From: Trichocladium uniseriatum | Lineage: Eukaryota > Ascomycota > Sordariomycetes > Sordariales > Chaetomiaceae | Direction of reading: 5' to 3' | DNA length: 64,000 nt | Assembly: GCA_017139535.1 (NCBI GenBank) | Contig: WOUO01000001.1 | Coordinates: 372,001-436,000, forward strand | Shown: positions 44,064 through 55,867 of the stretch, in pieces | Layout of the letters: each line of letters starts with the position of its first letter | How positions within the stretch are numbered: position 1 is the first letter of the stretch | The notes under the pieces: generated by a model | The model's database searches: none | Seen by the model: only the letters and a program-made list of their open reading frames with translations | What the model was told of the DNA's origin: nothing | Position numbers and translations under genes: made by a program

Positions 44064-45098
44064 ATGGCCTCCCCCGCAACAACCACACCAACAACCGTCA
44101 AAGTCGGCACCCGCCGCTCCGCCCTCGCCCTCCGCCAAACAGAGCTCGTCATCGCCACCCTCCAACAAGCCCACCCGCACATCAAGTTCGAAGTCCACGC
44201 CATGGCCACCATGGGCGACCGCGACAAGACCACGCCCCTCCCGGCCCTCGGCAAGGGCCTGTGGACGTCGGAGCTCGAGGCCAAGCTCATGTCGCGCGAG
44301 GTCGACGTCATCGTGCACTCGCTCAAGGACGTGCCGACTTCCCTGCCGCCGGGTTGCGTGCTGGGGGCCGTGACCAAGCGCGAGGATCCGCGCGACGTGG
44401 TGGTGCTCAAGAAGGCGCACGTCGAGGCTGGGAAATACAAGGTGCTGGCGGACTTGCCGGATGGGGCGGTGGTGGGCACGAGCAGCGTGCGGCGGGCGGC
44501 GCAGCTGCGGAGGAGATACCCCGGGTTGGTGTTTAAGGATGTGAGGGGGAATATTGAGACGCGGTTGAGCAAGTGTGACTCGGAGGAGTTTGATGCGATT
44601 ATTATTGCCGCCGCGGGGCTGTTGCGGTTGGATTTTGGGGACCGGATCGCGCAGTACCTGGACTCGAGCACCGAGGGCGGCGGGCTGCTGCATGCGGTTG
44701 GGCAGGGCGCGCTGGGGTTGGAGGTGCGCGAGGAGGATGAGAAGATGTTGGAGTTGCTCAAGGCTACGACCGACACACAAACCATGCTCGCGTGTTTTGC
44801 CGAGCGGAGCGTGATGCGCACGCTGGAAGGGGGTTGCAGTGTGCCGATTGGTGTTGAGACATCGTGGGTGGACGAGAACGAGACAAAGAAGCTGAGGCTG
44901 TGCGCGACGGTGGTGAGCCTGGACGGGAAGGAGGCTGTCGACGATGAGAGCACGCAGGAAGTTACCACTCTGGCCGAGGCGGAGCGTATGGGCAAGGAAC
45001 TGGCGGAAAAGATGGCCGGGAACGGGGCACAGAAGATCCTCGACCATATCAACAAGGGCCGGGTAACAGGGGCAGCTCTTAAGGTCAGCGACGCATGA
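44064..45098 (+). CDS. HEM3: Porphobilinogen deaminase (hydroxymethylbilane synthase)
   Basis: Joins four porphobilinogens into hydroxymethylbilane, the third step of heme synthesis, in the cytosol. Intronless, 344 residues, normal for fungi. The N-terminus VKVGTRRSALALRQTELV is the substrate/phosphate loop. DRDKTTPLPALGKGLWTSELE and VIVHSLKDVPTSLPPG follow, with the catalytic Asp region in HSLKD. GTSSVRRAAQLRRRYPGL and VRGNIETRL are typical. The dipyrromethane cofactor is bound through Cys258 in LEGGCSVPIG. The codon usage is strongly GC-biased at third positions, as expected of an expressed gene here. Confidence 0.97.
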   Translation: MASPATTTPTTVKVGTRRSALALRQTELVIATLQQAHPHIKFEVHAMATMGDRDKTTPLPALGKGLWTSELEAKLMSREVDVIVHSLKDVPTSLPPGCVLGAVTKREDPRDVVVLKKAHVEAGKYKVLADLPDGAVVGTSSVRRAAQLRRRYPGLVFKDVRGNIETRLSKCDSEEFDAIIIAAAGLLRLDFGDRIAQYLDSSTEGGGLLHAVGQGALGLEVREEDEKMLELLKATTDTQTMLACFAERSVMRTLEGGCSVPIGVETSWVDENETKKLRLCATVVSLDGKEAVDDESTQEVTTLAEAERMGKELAEKMAGNGAQKILDHINKGRVTGAALKVSDA

Positions 45099-45367
45099 GC
45101 GTGGCTGTTGTAACGATAGGAAAAAATACGCCCGCGATGAGCTTGTATGGGCTGTGTTTTAGCTAGTTGAATCTTGCTCGCTCTCCCCCACCGCCAGTCC
45201 AAACTCGAGATGCGAAAACCAAACACCCGTTTACCCGAGGAGCGGCCCTTTATGATACAAATCCCTGGCCGTGTATCTATCAGGTTGAACTGTCCCAAAA
45301 ATGATGAATAACCCCGAATCTTCCCCTAACCCGTCTCCGCTACGCCAGCCGTTACCGCAACACACCT

Positions 45368-45969
45368 TTAATGGTCGCCCTCGGTGGCGGTGAACTCCTC
45401 GTACGCGGCGGGGTCCATCAGGTTGTCGAGATCCTTGAGGCCCTGCTCGGTAACCTGGATCTTGGCGATCCAGCCGCCACCGTGCGAGTCATCCTCGGGG
45501 ACCTGGTTGATGGTGCCGGGCTTCTCCTCGAGCACCGTGTTGATCTGGGTGATCTTGCAGGCGATAGGGGCGTTAATGTCGGCAGCGCTCTTGACCGACT
45601 CGACGGCGCCGATGGCGTCGCCGGCCTGAACCTCCCTGCCCTCGTCGGGGAGCTCGACGTAGACAATATCGCCGAGCGCCTTGGCGGCGTACTCGCTAAT
45701 GCCGAGAACGCCCGACTTCTTGTCCGCCGCCAAATCAATCCACTCGTGCTCCTTGGTGTATTTCCGGATCTCGTCTATTGCCGCGTGCGGAATCCGGTGG
45801 TTAGCATTGAACTGTGTATCAGAGTGCGGGTATTCCGGCTTTCGGGGAGCTCACTTGTCGCCGTGACAGAGAAAGGACGGAGGCCGATAGTGCGGGAAGC
45901 CGGAGTCCTGATGGCGGCAGAGAAAGCCGAGGGCCGGGCGGCCCTCATGCACCGAGCAATTGAGGCCAT
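45368..45969 (-). CDS. GCV3: Glycine cleavage system H protein, mitochondrial
   Basis: Lipoyl-carrying shuttle of glycine decarboxylase; moves the aminomethyl group between P, T and L proteins in the mitochondrial matrix. Exons 45969-45855 and 45774-45368 give 173 residues. The first exon encodes an Arg/Ala/Ser-rich presequence (MASIARCMRAARPS, ending FSVTAT). The intron (80 bp) was ended at CAATAG rather than at ACACAG because only that keeps the frame into RKYTKEHEW, and a GCTAAC branch point lies about 25 bp before it. GISEYAAKALGDIVYVELP and AVESVKSA, with lipoyl Lys100, are the family signature. HGGGWIAKIQV and the Glu-rich tail complete it. Confidence 0.95.
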
Positions 45970-47306
45970 TGTAAAGGAGACGAAGCGATTGCTGAGTGGC
46001 TGGGTGGCTGATAGCTGCAATTGAGCTTGACGCAGGTTTTGGCGGCGGCGCAGAAGATAAATCGAATGACGCCGGTCAAGGAGCGGGACGGAGTTGGAGA
46101 CTCAGCAAATCGTGAGCCGGCAATCACCGGCCAGCTGGCCGACAGCCAGTCACAAACCCTGCAAGGAACCGAGCTGCCGAGCTTACATAATGCTGTCTCG
46201 GCTGGCTCTCTGGTTCTGGATCCTGTGAGGAAGGAGCCTATGACAACACATTTTCAGGAACCCCGCGTTGACAAGAAAGAGCGGGAAATTTGACACCGCT
46301 GCAAGGCGGGCCTGTTCTGCGTGTGCAAGAGGCTGTCTGGCCCAAATAGCTGAGGGGCATCCCAGAGTGGACTCGGAGTTATTATTTGTTTACATTGCTA
46401 CCAAGTCCTCAAGGTTCCTTTCCAGGTTTCTATTATATCTTTCGGCGACCACAACACTCCCCGTCCCTTGTTTTGAATTCCTTACCCAAGGCCAGATAAG
46501 GCTGTCCTATCTCTTTCTTTTCTCCTTTGTAACGTTGACATAACTATCGCGTCGCGTCCAAGGTCTGCATGAAGCGCGTTGAGTGACGTGCTGCCGCATT
46601 CAATTAACCAAAAAGCGCTAGCGGCGGGTGCCGTTCAGCTGTGGCTGCTCCAGTCGGAGCCCTCGTCCCCTGTCGTGGCGCCAAATCCAGGCGTGGGCAA
46701 CCGTGGGTCGCGCACTTGCTTAACCCCAGCAACGCTGCAGCGGCAGAGCGGCTCGATTTGGTTCCCTCTCTATTACCCGCGGATCACTGCATTCACTCGA
46801 AACCCAAATTCGCTTACCCTTGCTTTTCGACTGCCATCAACAACGTCAACAGCACGTATACGAGCCCTGTCGTGCATACTGGTCCGATCCAATCGAGAAA
46901 ACAAGAAAACCGCGGCCAAGAAGAAACAACCTCGAGCAAGAGGCCCATCGATCCGACCCGGCTCCGCACCCCCAAGTCCAAACATCCACTTCGTTTGAGG
47001 CGATCGAGACTCAGCTAGCATCACCCCGCCGCCGGGTTCCATGAGGGCACCATTTTAGCTAGTCCAACGACCACACCGCCCGTATCCTACCGCCCACCGT
47101 CCGCAGCCCTCCTTTACCCTCCACATCAGACGAACGTCATCCGAACCTACCTCAAGCGCTCGGCCCTGGCGCAACTTTCAGGTACGGCGCATCGACGTTG
47201 AACTCCCGCTCACCGCGCAACGCAACAACACCGTCAAACTTCCACCCTGGATTCCTCAAATTTCTCGACGGGGTCTCCGGCCCGGTTTCACGACGCAGTG
47301 GACACC
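45970..47306. other. Divergent intergenic region of GCV3 and SPG1
   Basis: About 1.34 kb with no supported exon. The stretch 46600-47300 is C- and A-rich and likely holds a long SPG1 leader, since GTPases of this type often have long 5' UTRs in fungi; this is inference. Confidence 0.45.
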
Positions 47307-48480
47307 ATGGAGCAGGATCAGGGCGTGCCTTCAACTCTGGCGCCTGCCCCGGCTTCGGCTCCGGTTTCAGGCCCCGCCCCGGTCGACGGCCACGACGGCA
47401 GTTCCGGCCCTTTCGGCGGCATCGAGGGAACCCAGCACCATGCCATCCCCGAGTACACCGCCCCAGAGTACAACCTCCCCGAACACACCATTCCCGAGCA
47501 TGCCATTCCCGACCACACTCTGCCAGAGCAGAACGGCTTCCATGAGCAACACTACGTTCAATCACAGCCTGTCGACCAAGGCATAAGCAGCTCACCGCGC
47601 TCACACTACCCGCCCGACAACACAGACGGCGAATCCACAGCGCGGTATGCAACCCCACCAATTCCAGCTCCCACGATATCCCGCCCCCCGTCCGGCCTGT
47701 CGGGACAGGGCGCAGCATACGGAGCAGACCAGGCTTCGAGGGCAGGGAGCAACGGGGCAGCAGCTGAGCCGCAGAACTCAGGGCGGAACCACGTCGTGAT
47801 CAAGGTCGGCATGGTGGGTGATGCGCAAATTGGCAAGACGAGTCTGATGGTCAAATACGTCGAGGGCAGCTGGGACGAGGACTACATCCAGACGCTGGGA
47901 GTCAACTTCATGGAGAAGACAATCAGCATCCGCAATACCGAGATTACCTTCAGCATCTGGGATTTGGGCGGCCAGCGCGAGTTCGTCAACATGCTACCGC
48001 TGGTGTGCAACGATGCCGTGGCGATTCTGTTCATGTTCGACCTGACACGGAAGAGCACGTTGAACAGCATCAAGGAGTGGTACCGCCAGGGGCGAGGGTT
48101 CAACAAGACGGCCATCCCGGTTCTCGTGGGGACAAAATACGACCACTTTGTGAATCTCTCGCGCGAGGAACAGGAAGAGATCTCCAACCAGGTGAGACCG
48201 TCCAGCTAACTGCCACAATACCTACCTTGTTTCTCTTTGGCTAACAGTGCCCGAGGCTCGGCGCTTTGCCAAGGCGATGCGGGCGGCATTGATCTTTAGC
48301 AGCACCAGCCACAGCATCAATGTCCAAAAGGTTTGTCGTGCATCCCCTCACTTCTTCAGTCAGGTCTAACCCGTTCCGCAGATTTTCAAGATTGTTCTCT
48401 CCAAGGCCTTTGATCTAAAATGCACAATCCCGGAAATCACCAATGTCGGCGAACCATTGCTCATCTACCAGTCCTGCTAA
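47307..48480 (+). CDS. SPG1: Septation-initiation small GTPase Spg1/Tem1
   Basis: Ras-like switch at the spindle pole that starts the septation/mitotic exit network. Exons 47307-48191, 48256-48330 and 48382-48480 give 352 residues. The first ~155 residues are a low-complexity extension with a five-residue repeat (EYTAP EYNLP EHTIP and so on). The G domain follows: P-loop GDAQIGKTS, LGVNFMEKTI (switch I), WDLGGQRE (the Spg1/Tem1 form of DxxG), and TKYD for NKxD. The tail STSHSINVQKIFKIVLSKAF matches Spg1. Intron 1 must end at CCCGAG, just after GCTAACAG, because only then does the sequence continue SNQARRFAKAM; the GAG acceptor is the model's weakest point. ATG 47307 is the first ATG (a GTG lies 9 nt upstream). 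Confidence 0.93.
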
Positions 48481-49558
48481 ACGGTCGATAAAGTCTCGAT
48501 CAATCCAACAACTGACCCTTGTATTACGGGCCACAAAAGGGGGGCTTATTACAAGTTTACCCTCTATTGCCCTCGATACGGGGGACCGGTCCCCATCGAG
48601 GGAGAACAACTACCGAATTTGAGTTTGATTGGCATTCCAGTAAGGTCAAACACACCGACCCCGGCATCACTGCCAGCCCCGGCAAGTGCTTAGAGAATGC
48701 ACCGAGACTCGCCTCTCATTGTCGTTTTCTTTTGTAGGAGAAGAAGCAGAAGAAATGGTGAAGGAATATGGGTGGTTGATAAACATGTTGAAGTGCTTTC
48801 AGAAGGTGCGAGTGAAAGTAGGGGTTGCATTTCGAGGATACACACTCCCGTGGCCTAGGGAGAGGGAAAGGACACATCACCAGGAAGACGATGTTGGGGT
48901 CTCTGCTTTTTTGGTCGTTCGGCGCGATCCATACATACCTGGTAGAGGATTGCCATTCTCTGTATTCCACACTTTAATCGACACTGATCGATGATTTCCA
49001 CGAAGACAATATTCCTGGAGATGGCGATGTAAAACACGCCGAATTCTCCCTCGGTCTCCGATCGTCAAACGTTTAATAGAGAGGACCAACTCGAGCATGT
49101 GCCGTCCTGTGTTGCGTTCTTTGTGCTTGGCCAACTCAAAAAGGTTGTGCAGTGTTGCCCCCGAGTACTCTTCACTACCGTCCGTCCCTTCACAGACCTT
49201 GAGAACTAGTTCAAATATCCGCTACATTCAGGGAGTTATCGCCCCTCTGTCACTCTACGCAAAGGGACTTTGTCGTTTGACCGCTGCGCCTCGATCGTGA
49301 TCGTGGTCAAACCATTTATGTCGGATGACAGATTAGGTCTAGATATGAGCGGCGGGCCCGACGTCGGACTGGTCAAGATCTCACTTGACGTCCAGCGACT
49401 AGAGTGTATTCGTAACATCAGGGGACGCGGCACTCTTAGGTTACAAGTAAAATTCCCTACTCCCCAGGCCAGCGTGGCTCACTCCAAATGGAAAGAGAAC
49501 ATCTCCCACAAGATTAACGTCAATGTGCTCAAAAGGGGCCATACCTTGATTCACCAAC
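48481..49558. other. Intergenic region, no gene seen
   Basis: About 1.08 kb between two plus-strand genes. Small ORFs on both strands near 48.7-49.3 kb have no motifs or splice partners. Confidence 0.5.
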
Positions 49559-50520
49559 ATGAAGTTTACTTGTGCCATGACGGCGGCTTTCATCCGCCTA
49601 GCTCCTGTTCAGAGCGCCCGAATCGGCTGGCCATCATCGCCTAGCAGTTCCGTTGACTCTTCTCCTCCATCTCCAGCCGGAAGCGTCGACACTAAAGTTC
49701 CCATCTGCGGTGCCGGCTTCACCTACTGTGGCTACATCCTGCGTGATCACCAAAGTACGGCGCATCCTCTCCACCCCTTGCCCCTATTCCAGGAAAAACA
49801 ACCCCATTAACTCTCCGCCTTCTCCTAGACTTCAAAGAAGAAGACATCATCAAAGCCTACTGCGCCTCCCACAAAGACAACATCGTCAATGGCCGGACCA
49901 AAACCGACCCGCTCCAAGCCCTCTACGTCTGCGTCCCACCAGGGGCAGCTCCAGCTCTCAAGCAAGCCACTGCTACTCCTACTCCTACAATCACCCAACC
50001 CCCAAAAAAACCATGGAACTACAAAACCCACTGGCGCGGCACATCCAACTTGAAAGATGACAACGCAGACCCAGACAAACTCATCACCCCCCGCAACCAC
50101 CACTACTACTGGCATTCCCCCTGGCAAAACACCAACGCCGACGACCTCTTCAACAACCTCCTCCGCCCGAACCGGCACCACCAGAACCAACACTCCTCTT
50201 CCGCAACCAGTGCTACCCCAACCGCAACAGAAACCGCAACGCAAACCCAATCCCAGCCTTGGGCAGAGCCACAACCCCCCTCGCCAGTCTCCGTCTCAAT
50301 CTCAGCCTTCCCATCAGACTGGTCAGAACCACAAGCCCCCTCGCCAGTTTCAGTTTCCCCTTCAAACGGTGGCAGCCTGGATAATAACAGCAGCACCATC
50401 AACACATGCTCCAGCGCCGCCGTCCCCGGCAATAAGATCGAGCTGCTGTGCTCATGCACCGGGCAGTGTCTGAACCCGCTCAGCAACCATATTGGGCGGT
50501 GCGACATGCCCTGTTCGTAA
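49559..50520 (+). CDS. Cys-containing, Pro/Ser/Thr-rich protein of unknown function
   Basis: Exons 49559-49754 and 49829-50520 (74-bp intron, GTACGG ... CCTAG) give 295 residues. A folded N-part carries KVPICGAGFTYCGYILRDH, then NFKEEDIIKAYCASHKDNI and PLQALYVCVPPG, with spaced Cys. A long linker rich in Thr, Pro, Gln and Ser follows and contains a near-tandem duplication (WAEPQPPSPVSVS and WSEPQAPSPVSVS). The C-terminus IELLCSCTGQCLNPLSNHIG ends in a second Cys cluster. The first ~20 residues (MKFTCAMTAAFIRLAPVQ) are only a weak signal-like segment, so secretion is uncertain. Similar Cys layouts occur in uncharacterised ascomycete proteins; no function can be named. Confidence 0.75.
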
Positions 50521-51015
50521 TGACTAAATGCCAAGGAAGGAAAGGGATGGGGTGGATAGGCGGAATAGTGCCATGGTTGTGTGGGGAAAGGGTTGGTGAA
50601 AACGGGAGATGTGGTCAGTTCAAGGGTTCTTGAGCCAAGTACTCCGTAGCGAGTAGGTGAAATCAGATACTGTTATGCAATGACCATCGGAGACATTTGA
50701 TATGCCGGCTGTTGACTCGAATCGGGTCCGAGTTCGTGATATTTATTCGATCGACAAACTAGATCGGCCAAGTCCGCCCCTACTTAGCAGGGCACCTATT
50801 CTGCTGCGGTAGGCCGGCCAGATCTCCATCTATCAATCCAGCAACCACTGTCGGAGCTCTAACCAATATTCCTAGTCCTTCCCGCCCCGCCCAATCGTAC
50901 ATCATGCCGTCTCATCGAACCGTAAAGCCCAAGCCAGCCCCAAACTCCGATGCTCGTAAACCCTCCTGCTCCCTGATCTCACATACTACCATACACACAT
51001 GTGTCATCGAACGCC
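50521..51015. other. Intergenic region between convergent genes
   Basis: About 495 bp, holding the 3' ends of the Cys-rich and BRCT genes. No other feature seen. Confidence 0.5.
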
Positions 51016-54000
51016 TCATTCTCCTTCCTCGATAAGCTGTCCCAAAATCAGACTCTGAATCACCAGTTCATCGCTGAGTGTCCGAATCCTCTTCAACGGC
51101 CGCTCAGCAAAGCTCGTTGCCGTTGGTGCCCTCTTTCTCTTCTTTCCACCGGCAGGGGCAGCGGAGAAGAGCGCGTCCTCATCAGGTTTCCCGTCCACAT
51201 ACACCCAGTCAAAGGGGCGTCCCGACTCCTCGGCTGCCTTCATCTCCACTTTGGCCGCCTCGATACTGTGGACACGCGTTAGGGAAGCACCGAGCACGCG
51301 CGCAAGGAACACATAGGCCATCTTTCTGCCCTCCACCGCCTTCTTCACCACGGCCAGGATCCGACTCCCTTCCAAAAGCTTCTCCCGTTGACTAATGACC
51401 TCTGGTAACTTGGCGGTCGAGGCGTCGTACGGCGACAGACTCCTGGATCGAATAGCATCACCGAGAAAGGCCGATTGGCCGGCGCACAAGAGGTACGGTG
51501 TCCAGTCAACGACCTCATTCCGGTCTAGACACGTCGTCACCCAGCGAGCTGCGATGCACGGCAAGCCAAGAGCAAGAGCCTGCATGTACTTGACTTTGCG
51601 CGAGTGGCCGTCTGCGATCAGTGCCGTGAATCCTGTCGAACAGCCCTCGGAAGTCAGATTGATCTCTGGCTCTGTGCCAGGACTTGATCCTGGGCTGCTC
51701 GACGGACTCTCCATCCGTAACACGTCGAAAAGCTCGTCAAATCCATTCTCAAGAATCCTGCCGCCAGCCTGTCTGATCCGCCTCTGCACCATGACCGAGA
51801 AATCCGTCCGGGAATTGTACTGTTCGCTGCTCTCGCCGGGCTTCCTCGACTGGAACGATATTGCAAATGCCATGTTCTCAAAGAGCTTCTGGTCCTTCTG
51901 GGTAGACGGAGGCTTCATAGTTGAACGTCCTGCTCTGGATGCTGACCTTGATACGGAGAGTCGCGAGGCCCGCAGGCTTTGCTCAAAGGCAGGGGTCGCC
52001 GATAGGGACCTGGAGAGCTCATCCGTTGAGTGCGACCCCCGCCTGTTTGGTCTAGCGAATTGTTTGAGATTCTCCGCCGAAGCCACCGTTTTCAGTTTTG
52101 TCTGTTTGCGGCGCACCTCACGTCGCTTCGTCTGGGCGACAGCCGGCGAGGAGCTTGCCACTATCGTGGAACCAGTAGGTGAGCCTGTTGCTAGAGAAAC
52201 AGTAGTCTCTGGATTGCTGCTGGATGGCAGCGGCGGGGTCGACGCCAAGTTACTAAGGGTTGAAGCCGAGCTAGGAGTGCGTTCAAGCTCTGCGCTAGAC
52301 TTGGCCTTTCTGGATCTCGTACTAAACGCTGGCGGAGAGGATGGGAAATTTGGCGTTGACTTCGTTACCAAGTCAGGGGGTCCATCAGCCGATGCTTCCA
52401 CAAGGCGAACTTCGGGCCGTATTCCGGTCGGGCTCGTCTCCGGTATTGCTTCTCCGTTAGACATGCATTCAGTACCGGAATCCCGAGGGTGGTGGTTTGC
52501 CGACTGAGTTGATGACCGGGGAAGTTCGGGTGCCGTACTTGGTGTTGGTTCCGCAGTTGGCACATTTTCCTCTGCAGCTGGCACAGTTTCCTCCTCTGCA
52601 TTTGATTGAGTGGATTCATCGTCGGCAGCATGATTCAGCACGGTTTGCGGGCGGTCTTGGGACTCTTCCACGGCATCTGGGCCGTCTGAATCGTTCCCCA
52701 TACTCTCCCTCCCATGACACTGAGCAATGTATTCTTCTGCTTGACTTAGGCGCCTCCGCTGACTCGTTGCGGGTACTTCAACGCTGTCCGTCTTCCGCAG
52801 ACGAGGGACGCTGATGGCCGTCAGCTGTTTAAGGGCGGCTTCCTTCTTAGACCTCACTCTCCTCCGCCTCGCGATCGAGTCGTATTGATCATCATCATCG
52901 GAGCTGAGAGGGTCGGAACGCACTTCGGAATTCGAGCGCCTTTCTTGCGATTTCCGCATCGGCTCATACGTGCTCATCGGCTCTGGGTTTGATTTCTTCC
53001 GGGGAAGATGATCATGGGAAGACTCTGGTACAACGGGATTCCGAGTCGAGGCTGAGTTGATAGGACTGCTCGCTCTATCGTTTAGTCTCGATGAAGTCGT
53101 GCCCGGGAGGATATCTGGACTTGACGTAGGGCCGACGATGGGCGAAGTGCGCAGACCACGAGACTTTAGAGGAGACGAGACGACTGGATTCGGAGATATT
53201 GAGTTGCCAGGGAATTCGGCCGGTGATGGGCGCGAAGAGGTTGGGCTGGCGTGCTTGGCTGGCGATGAGAATTGTGTTCCCCGGAATAACTGTGAGGCTG
53301 GGAGAAGCTGGGACCGGCTGTGGCGAAAGGGATTCTGGGGCTGACTGGGTGTCTCTGGGAAGTTCAGAGGCGGGGAATCAGCCGGCCCCTGGGAGCCCAG
53401 GTGTCGTAGATGAGTGAGGCTGCCAAAGTCAACGAAGCCGGAATCATCTTGGTTTGGCGAGACTGTCTTATTTGCAGTTGTCGCGTTGAGAAAGTCGAAC
53501 CGAACGGCACTAGCGTCATCGTCGTCCAAGGTTTCGTGTTCCGGAGAGCTGGTCCTCATAGGTTTTGTTGAACGCGGGGCCTGAAGGCTTGACGACGTGG
53601 GGCCCGGGGATGCGGGGCGAATGTACTGGTCGTAGCTCCGCCCAGCATTGGACTGCGTCGACTGCGTCGAATCCATCTTCTTCCTCAGCGGCGCGACATC
53701 AACCCCAGCGGGGGAATCGTAGGTCTGCGGCAGGGTGTCTGCCAGATTTACATCTCCCACATCGCCATCCGCATCTGCATCCGCAGCGTCCCAGTTTCGC
53801 GCGGTAGCTGCTGGCCACACGCCTTCTCGAAGGTCGACGTTCTGAGTTTCGGGATTTGAACACGCTTGACTGCTGTCGGGAGGACAGTCACCCCGCGTCT
53901 TGTCAAGCTGGTCAGTGCAATCCATGGTCAAGGCAGCCGCAGGGTTCGTGTCATTAGACTCGAGCCTTGACCGTGCGAAGAGACGAACCTTAGCCTTGTT

Positions 54001-54377
54001 GGATTTTTCGCTGCGAGTAAGAGAGTCTATGTGCAAGAGTTAGGATGTAAGAAATAAATGGGTTGATTGATGAAGCGATTCCGCAACTTACTGTCTCCGC
54101 CCGCTTCCACTGCCGGGGGGTCACTCCGCTCTGGTGAAGGCAACGCCAAAGCTGCTTCCGGGGGTGGTGAGCTACTTCTCTGCACAGTGCCCCGACCGAT
54201 TAGCATCTTAGCTGCATCTGCCCTGCGAGGCCTGGAAGTCGAGGACTCGACAACGCCACTTACCAGGCCAACCCCAAATTCTCGCATCAAGCAATAAGCG
54301 ACCAGGAGGGTGTCTTGCGATTCATTGGCCCCGTCCAAAGCCCTTTTCTCGGCTTGGCGGATGCTTTTTGACAGCAT
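51016..54377 (-). CDS. DNA-damage checkpoint mediator with C-terminal BRCT pair (Crb2/Rad9/53BP1-like)
   Basis: Scaffold that links damaged chromatin and upstream kinases to the effector checkpoint kinase in the nucleus. Exons 54377-54264, 54179-54092 and 54026-51016 give 1,070 residues. The N-terminal two thirds are disordered, with many SQ/TQ and SP/TP sites (for example NESQDTLLV, DSTQSTQSN, ETPSQPQNP), as expected of a Mec1/Tel1 and CDK substrate. A tandem BRCT lies at the end: ENMAFAISFQSR, RRIRQAGGRILENGFDELF, IAARWVTTCLDRNEVVDWTPYLLCAG, then GSRILAVVKKAV and FDWVYVDGKPDE. No Tudor domain was recognised by eye. ATG 54377 is the first ATG; the reading frame extends upstream from a GTG. 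The final KKRKRAP is a likely NLS. Confidence 0.88.
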
Positions 54378-55867
54378 CTTGGATTCTGAGCAATCAGACG
54401 CGAGAATCAAATTCCAAACGGACACAAACCGGCAGTGTGCCTGGCCGGCCGGGATAGTGGCCAGGATGGCAATTCAATGACGTGCGCCGGGACTGTTGTG
54501 AAGGAAACGAATTGGACTCGGAAGCGAAGCACGAGGATTGGTTTTTGTTTGCGAGTCACGGTTTACCAATGCCAAATCCCTCCCTTTGTTGCAGCAGGCG
54601 CGTTCCTGTCGCGCCGTCACGTGCTGGTTCAATTAACGAGCGCAGTGCTGAATTCGGCTCAAAAGCCAAACTGGGAAAGCTGGGGCCAACCATGGTTCTC
54701 TTTTTCGTCGCCACATGCAGTGCAGTGCAGTGAGCTCGGTCCCTGGCGCTCAGGGGGCGGATGCTCAACAACATGTGCCCATCACAGGTTCCCCAATTCC
54801 AAACATACTCATTAGGCTACAAATGCGGCATTCCGACCACCGTACATAAGGGTGATCCAAAATAATATATGTCCTTCGCTATTCAGACTCACCCCGCGCG
54901 GACTCGACAGTGCTGAGCGCACCTGGGCCGAGACAAAGTGAGACACCGCGTGCTGTGGATCCAGCGCTCTTGACTCTGTTTTGTTGGCCCCTGCGGGTTT
55001 CCGTGGCATTCAGAGACACTGCGGGAAGTGCGGAGCAAGCACCAGACGCAATCGAAATGAGGGTCAGCGCTCTCCGGCTCCTGGAATCTCCCCGCAACAA
55101 CCTCAACAACCCCCCCGACTTTTGCTCCTTCTCGAGGGCCTCGTTCCTTTCCCGCTACAAACCGCAATTGTTTACTCGACGGCACCGGATACGACCTCAC
55201 TTTCGCTGTTTCTCAATTTCCGTTACGATTTGCGCTACAAGTCAACTTCAACATAGCGATTCCTTCGTTTTGGAAAGGCCAGCGCCCAACGTCAACAACA
55301 GCTCCGTCGGGTCAACATCGAGACGGTGAAACGGTGACACAGCTGGACCCTGCCAATTCGGACCTCCCGACCCACGCAGGCCCAGGGGCCGGATCCAAGC
55401 CAACCCTGCGTCCCCCAGAAACCCCCGGCGAAGCTTAGCGGTCAGGGCCGCTTCGCCAATAAGAATCCAGGGCTGCATGAATCGGGCGAGATGAGGTTTC
55501 CACCCGCTGTCGTCCCCTTCTGAATTGCTCCATTCTTTTTCCCATGACCTCCGTCGTCCTGCTGCAAACCTGCCTCGTCTCGGCTTGCGCCAACGCTCTT
55601 TTCAACAAGCGCGACCGCAATCCGCTCAGCATCCACAAGGCCACCGTCGTCGCCAGAAGAACGACTCGCCCAACCGCTCTCTCTTGCCGAAACCGTTTCC
55701 GCCGTGTTCCCCAGGCTGCTCCAGCTAGTTCTGGCCGCCGACGGAGGACCGCGTGGTCAACGTACCATTCTGAATTTTTGCGCAAACCGCCACACTCGTT
55801 TAATCTATACAGACCGGCATTTAGACGGGCTGACATCGCTCGTTGCGCCCCGGAGGGAATCGACGAT
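54378..55867. other. Divergent intergenic region, including probable leader of the DUF4048 gene
   Basis: About 1.5 kb. The frame of the next gene is open from 55544, but codons 1-108 there look like translated leader (Arg/Ser-rich, no homology sense). CAGTGCAGTGCAGTG at about 54716-54730 is a short triplet-like repeat. Confidence 0.45.

Noticed and set aside
43991..45298. Long antisense ORF over HEM3 (435 codons)
   Set aside because: Shadow of the GC-rich third positions of HEM3; no motif of its own.
51395..52507. 370-codon plus-strand ORF opposite the BRCT gene
   Set aside because: Lies entirely antisense to a well-supported coding exon; composition is that of a reverse shadow.
55544..55867. 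N-terminal extension of the DUF4048 protein
   Set aside because: Composition differs from the rest and looks like translated 5' UTR; ATG 55868 fits better, though the upstream ATG cannot be fully excluded.
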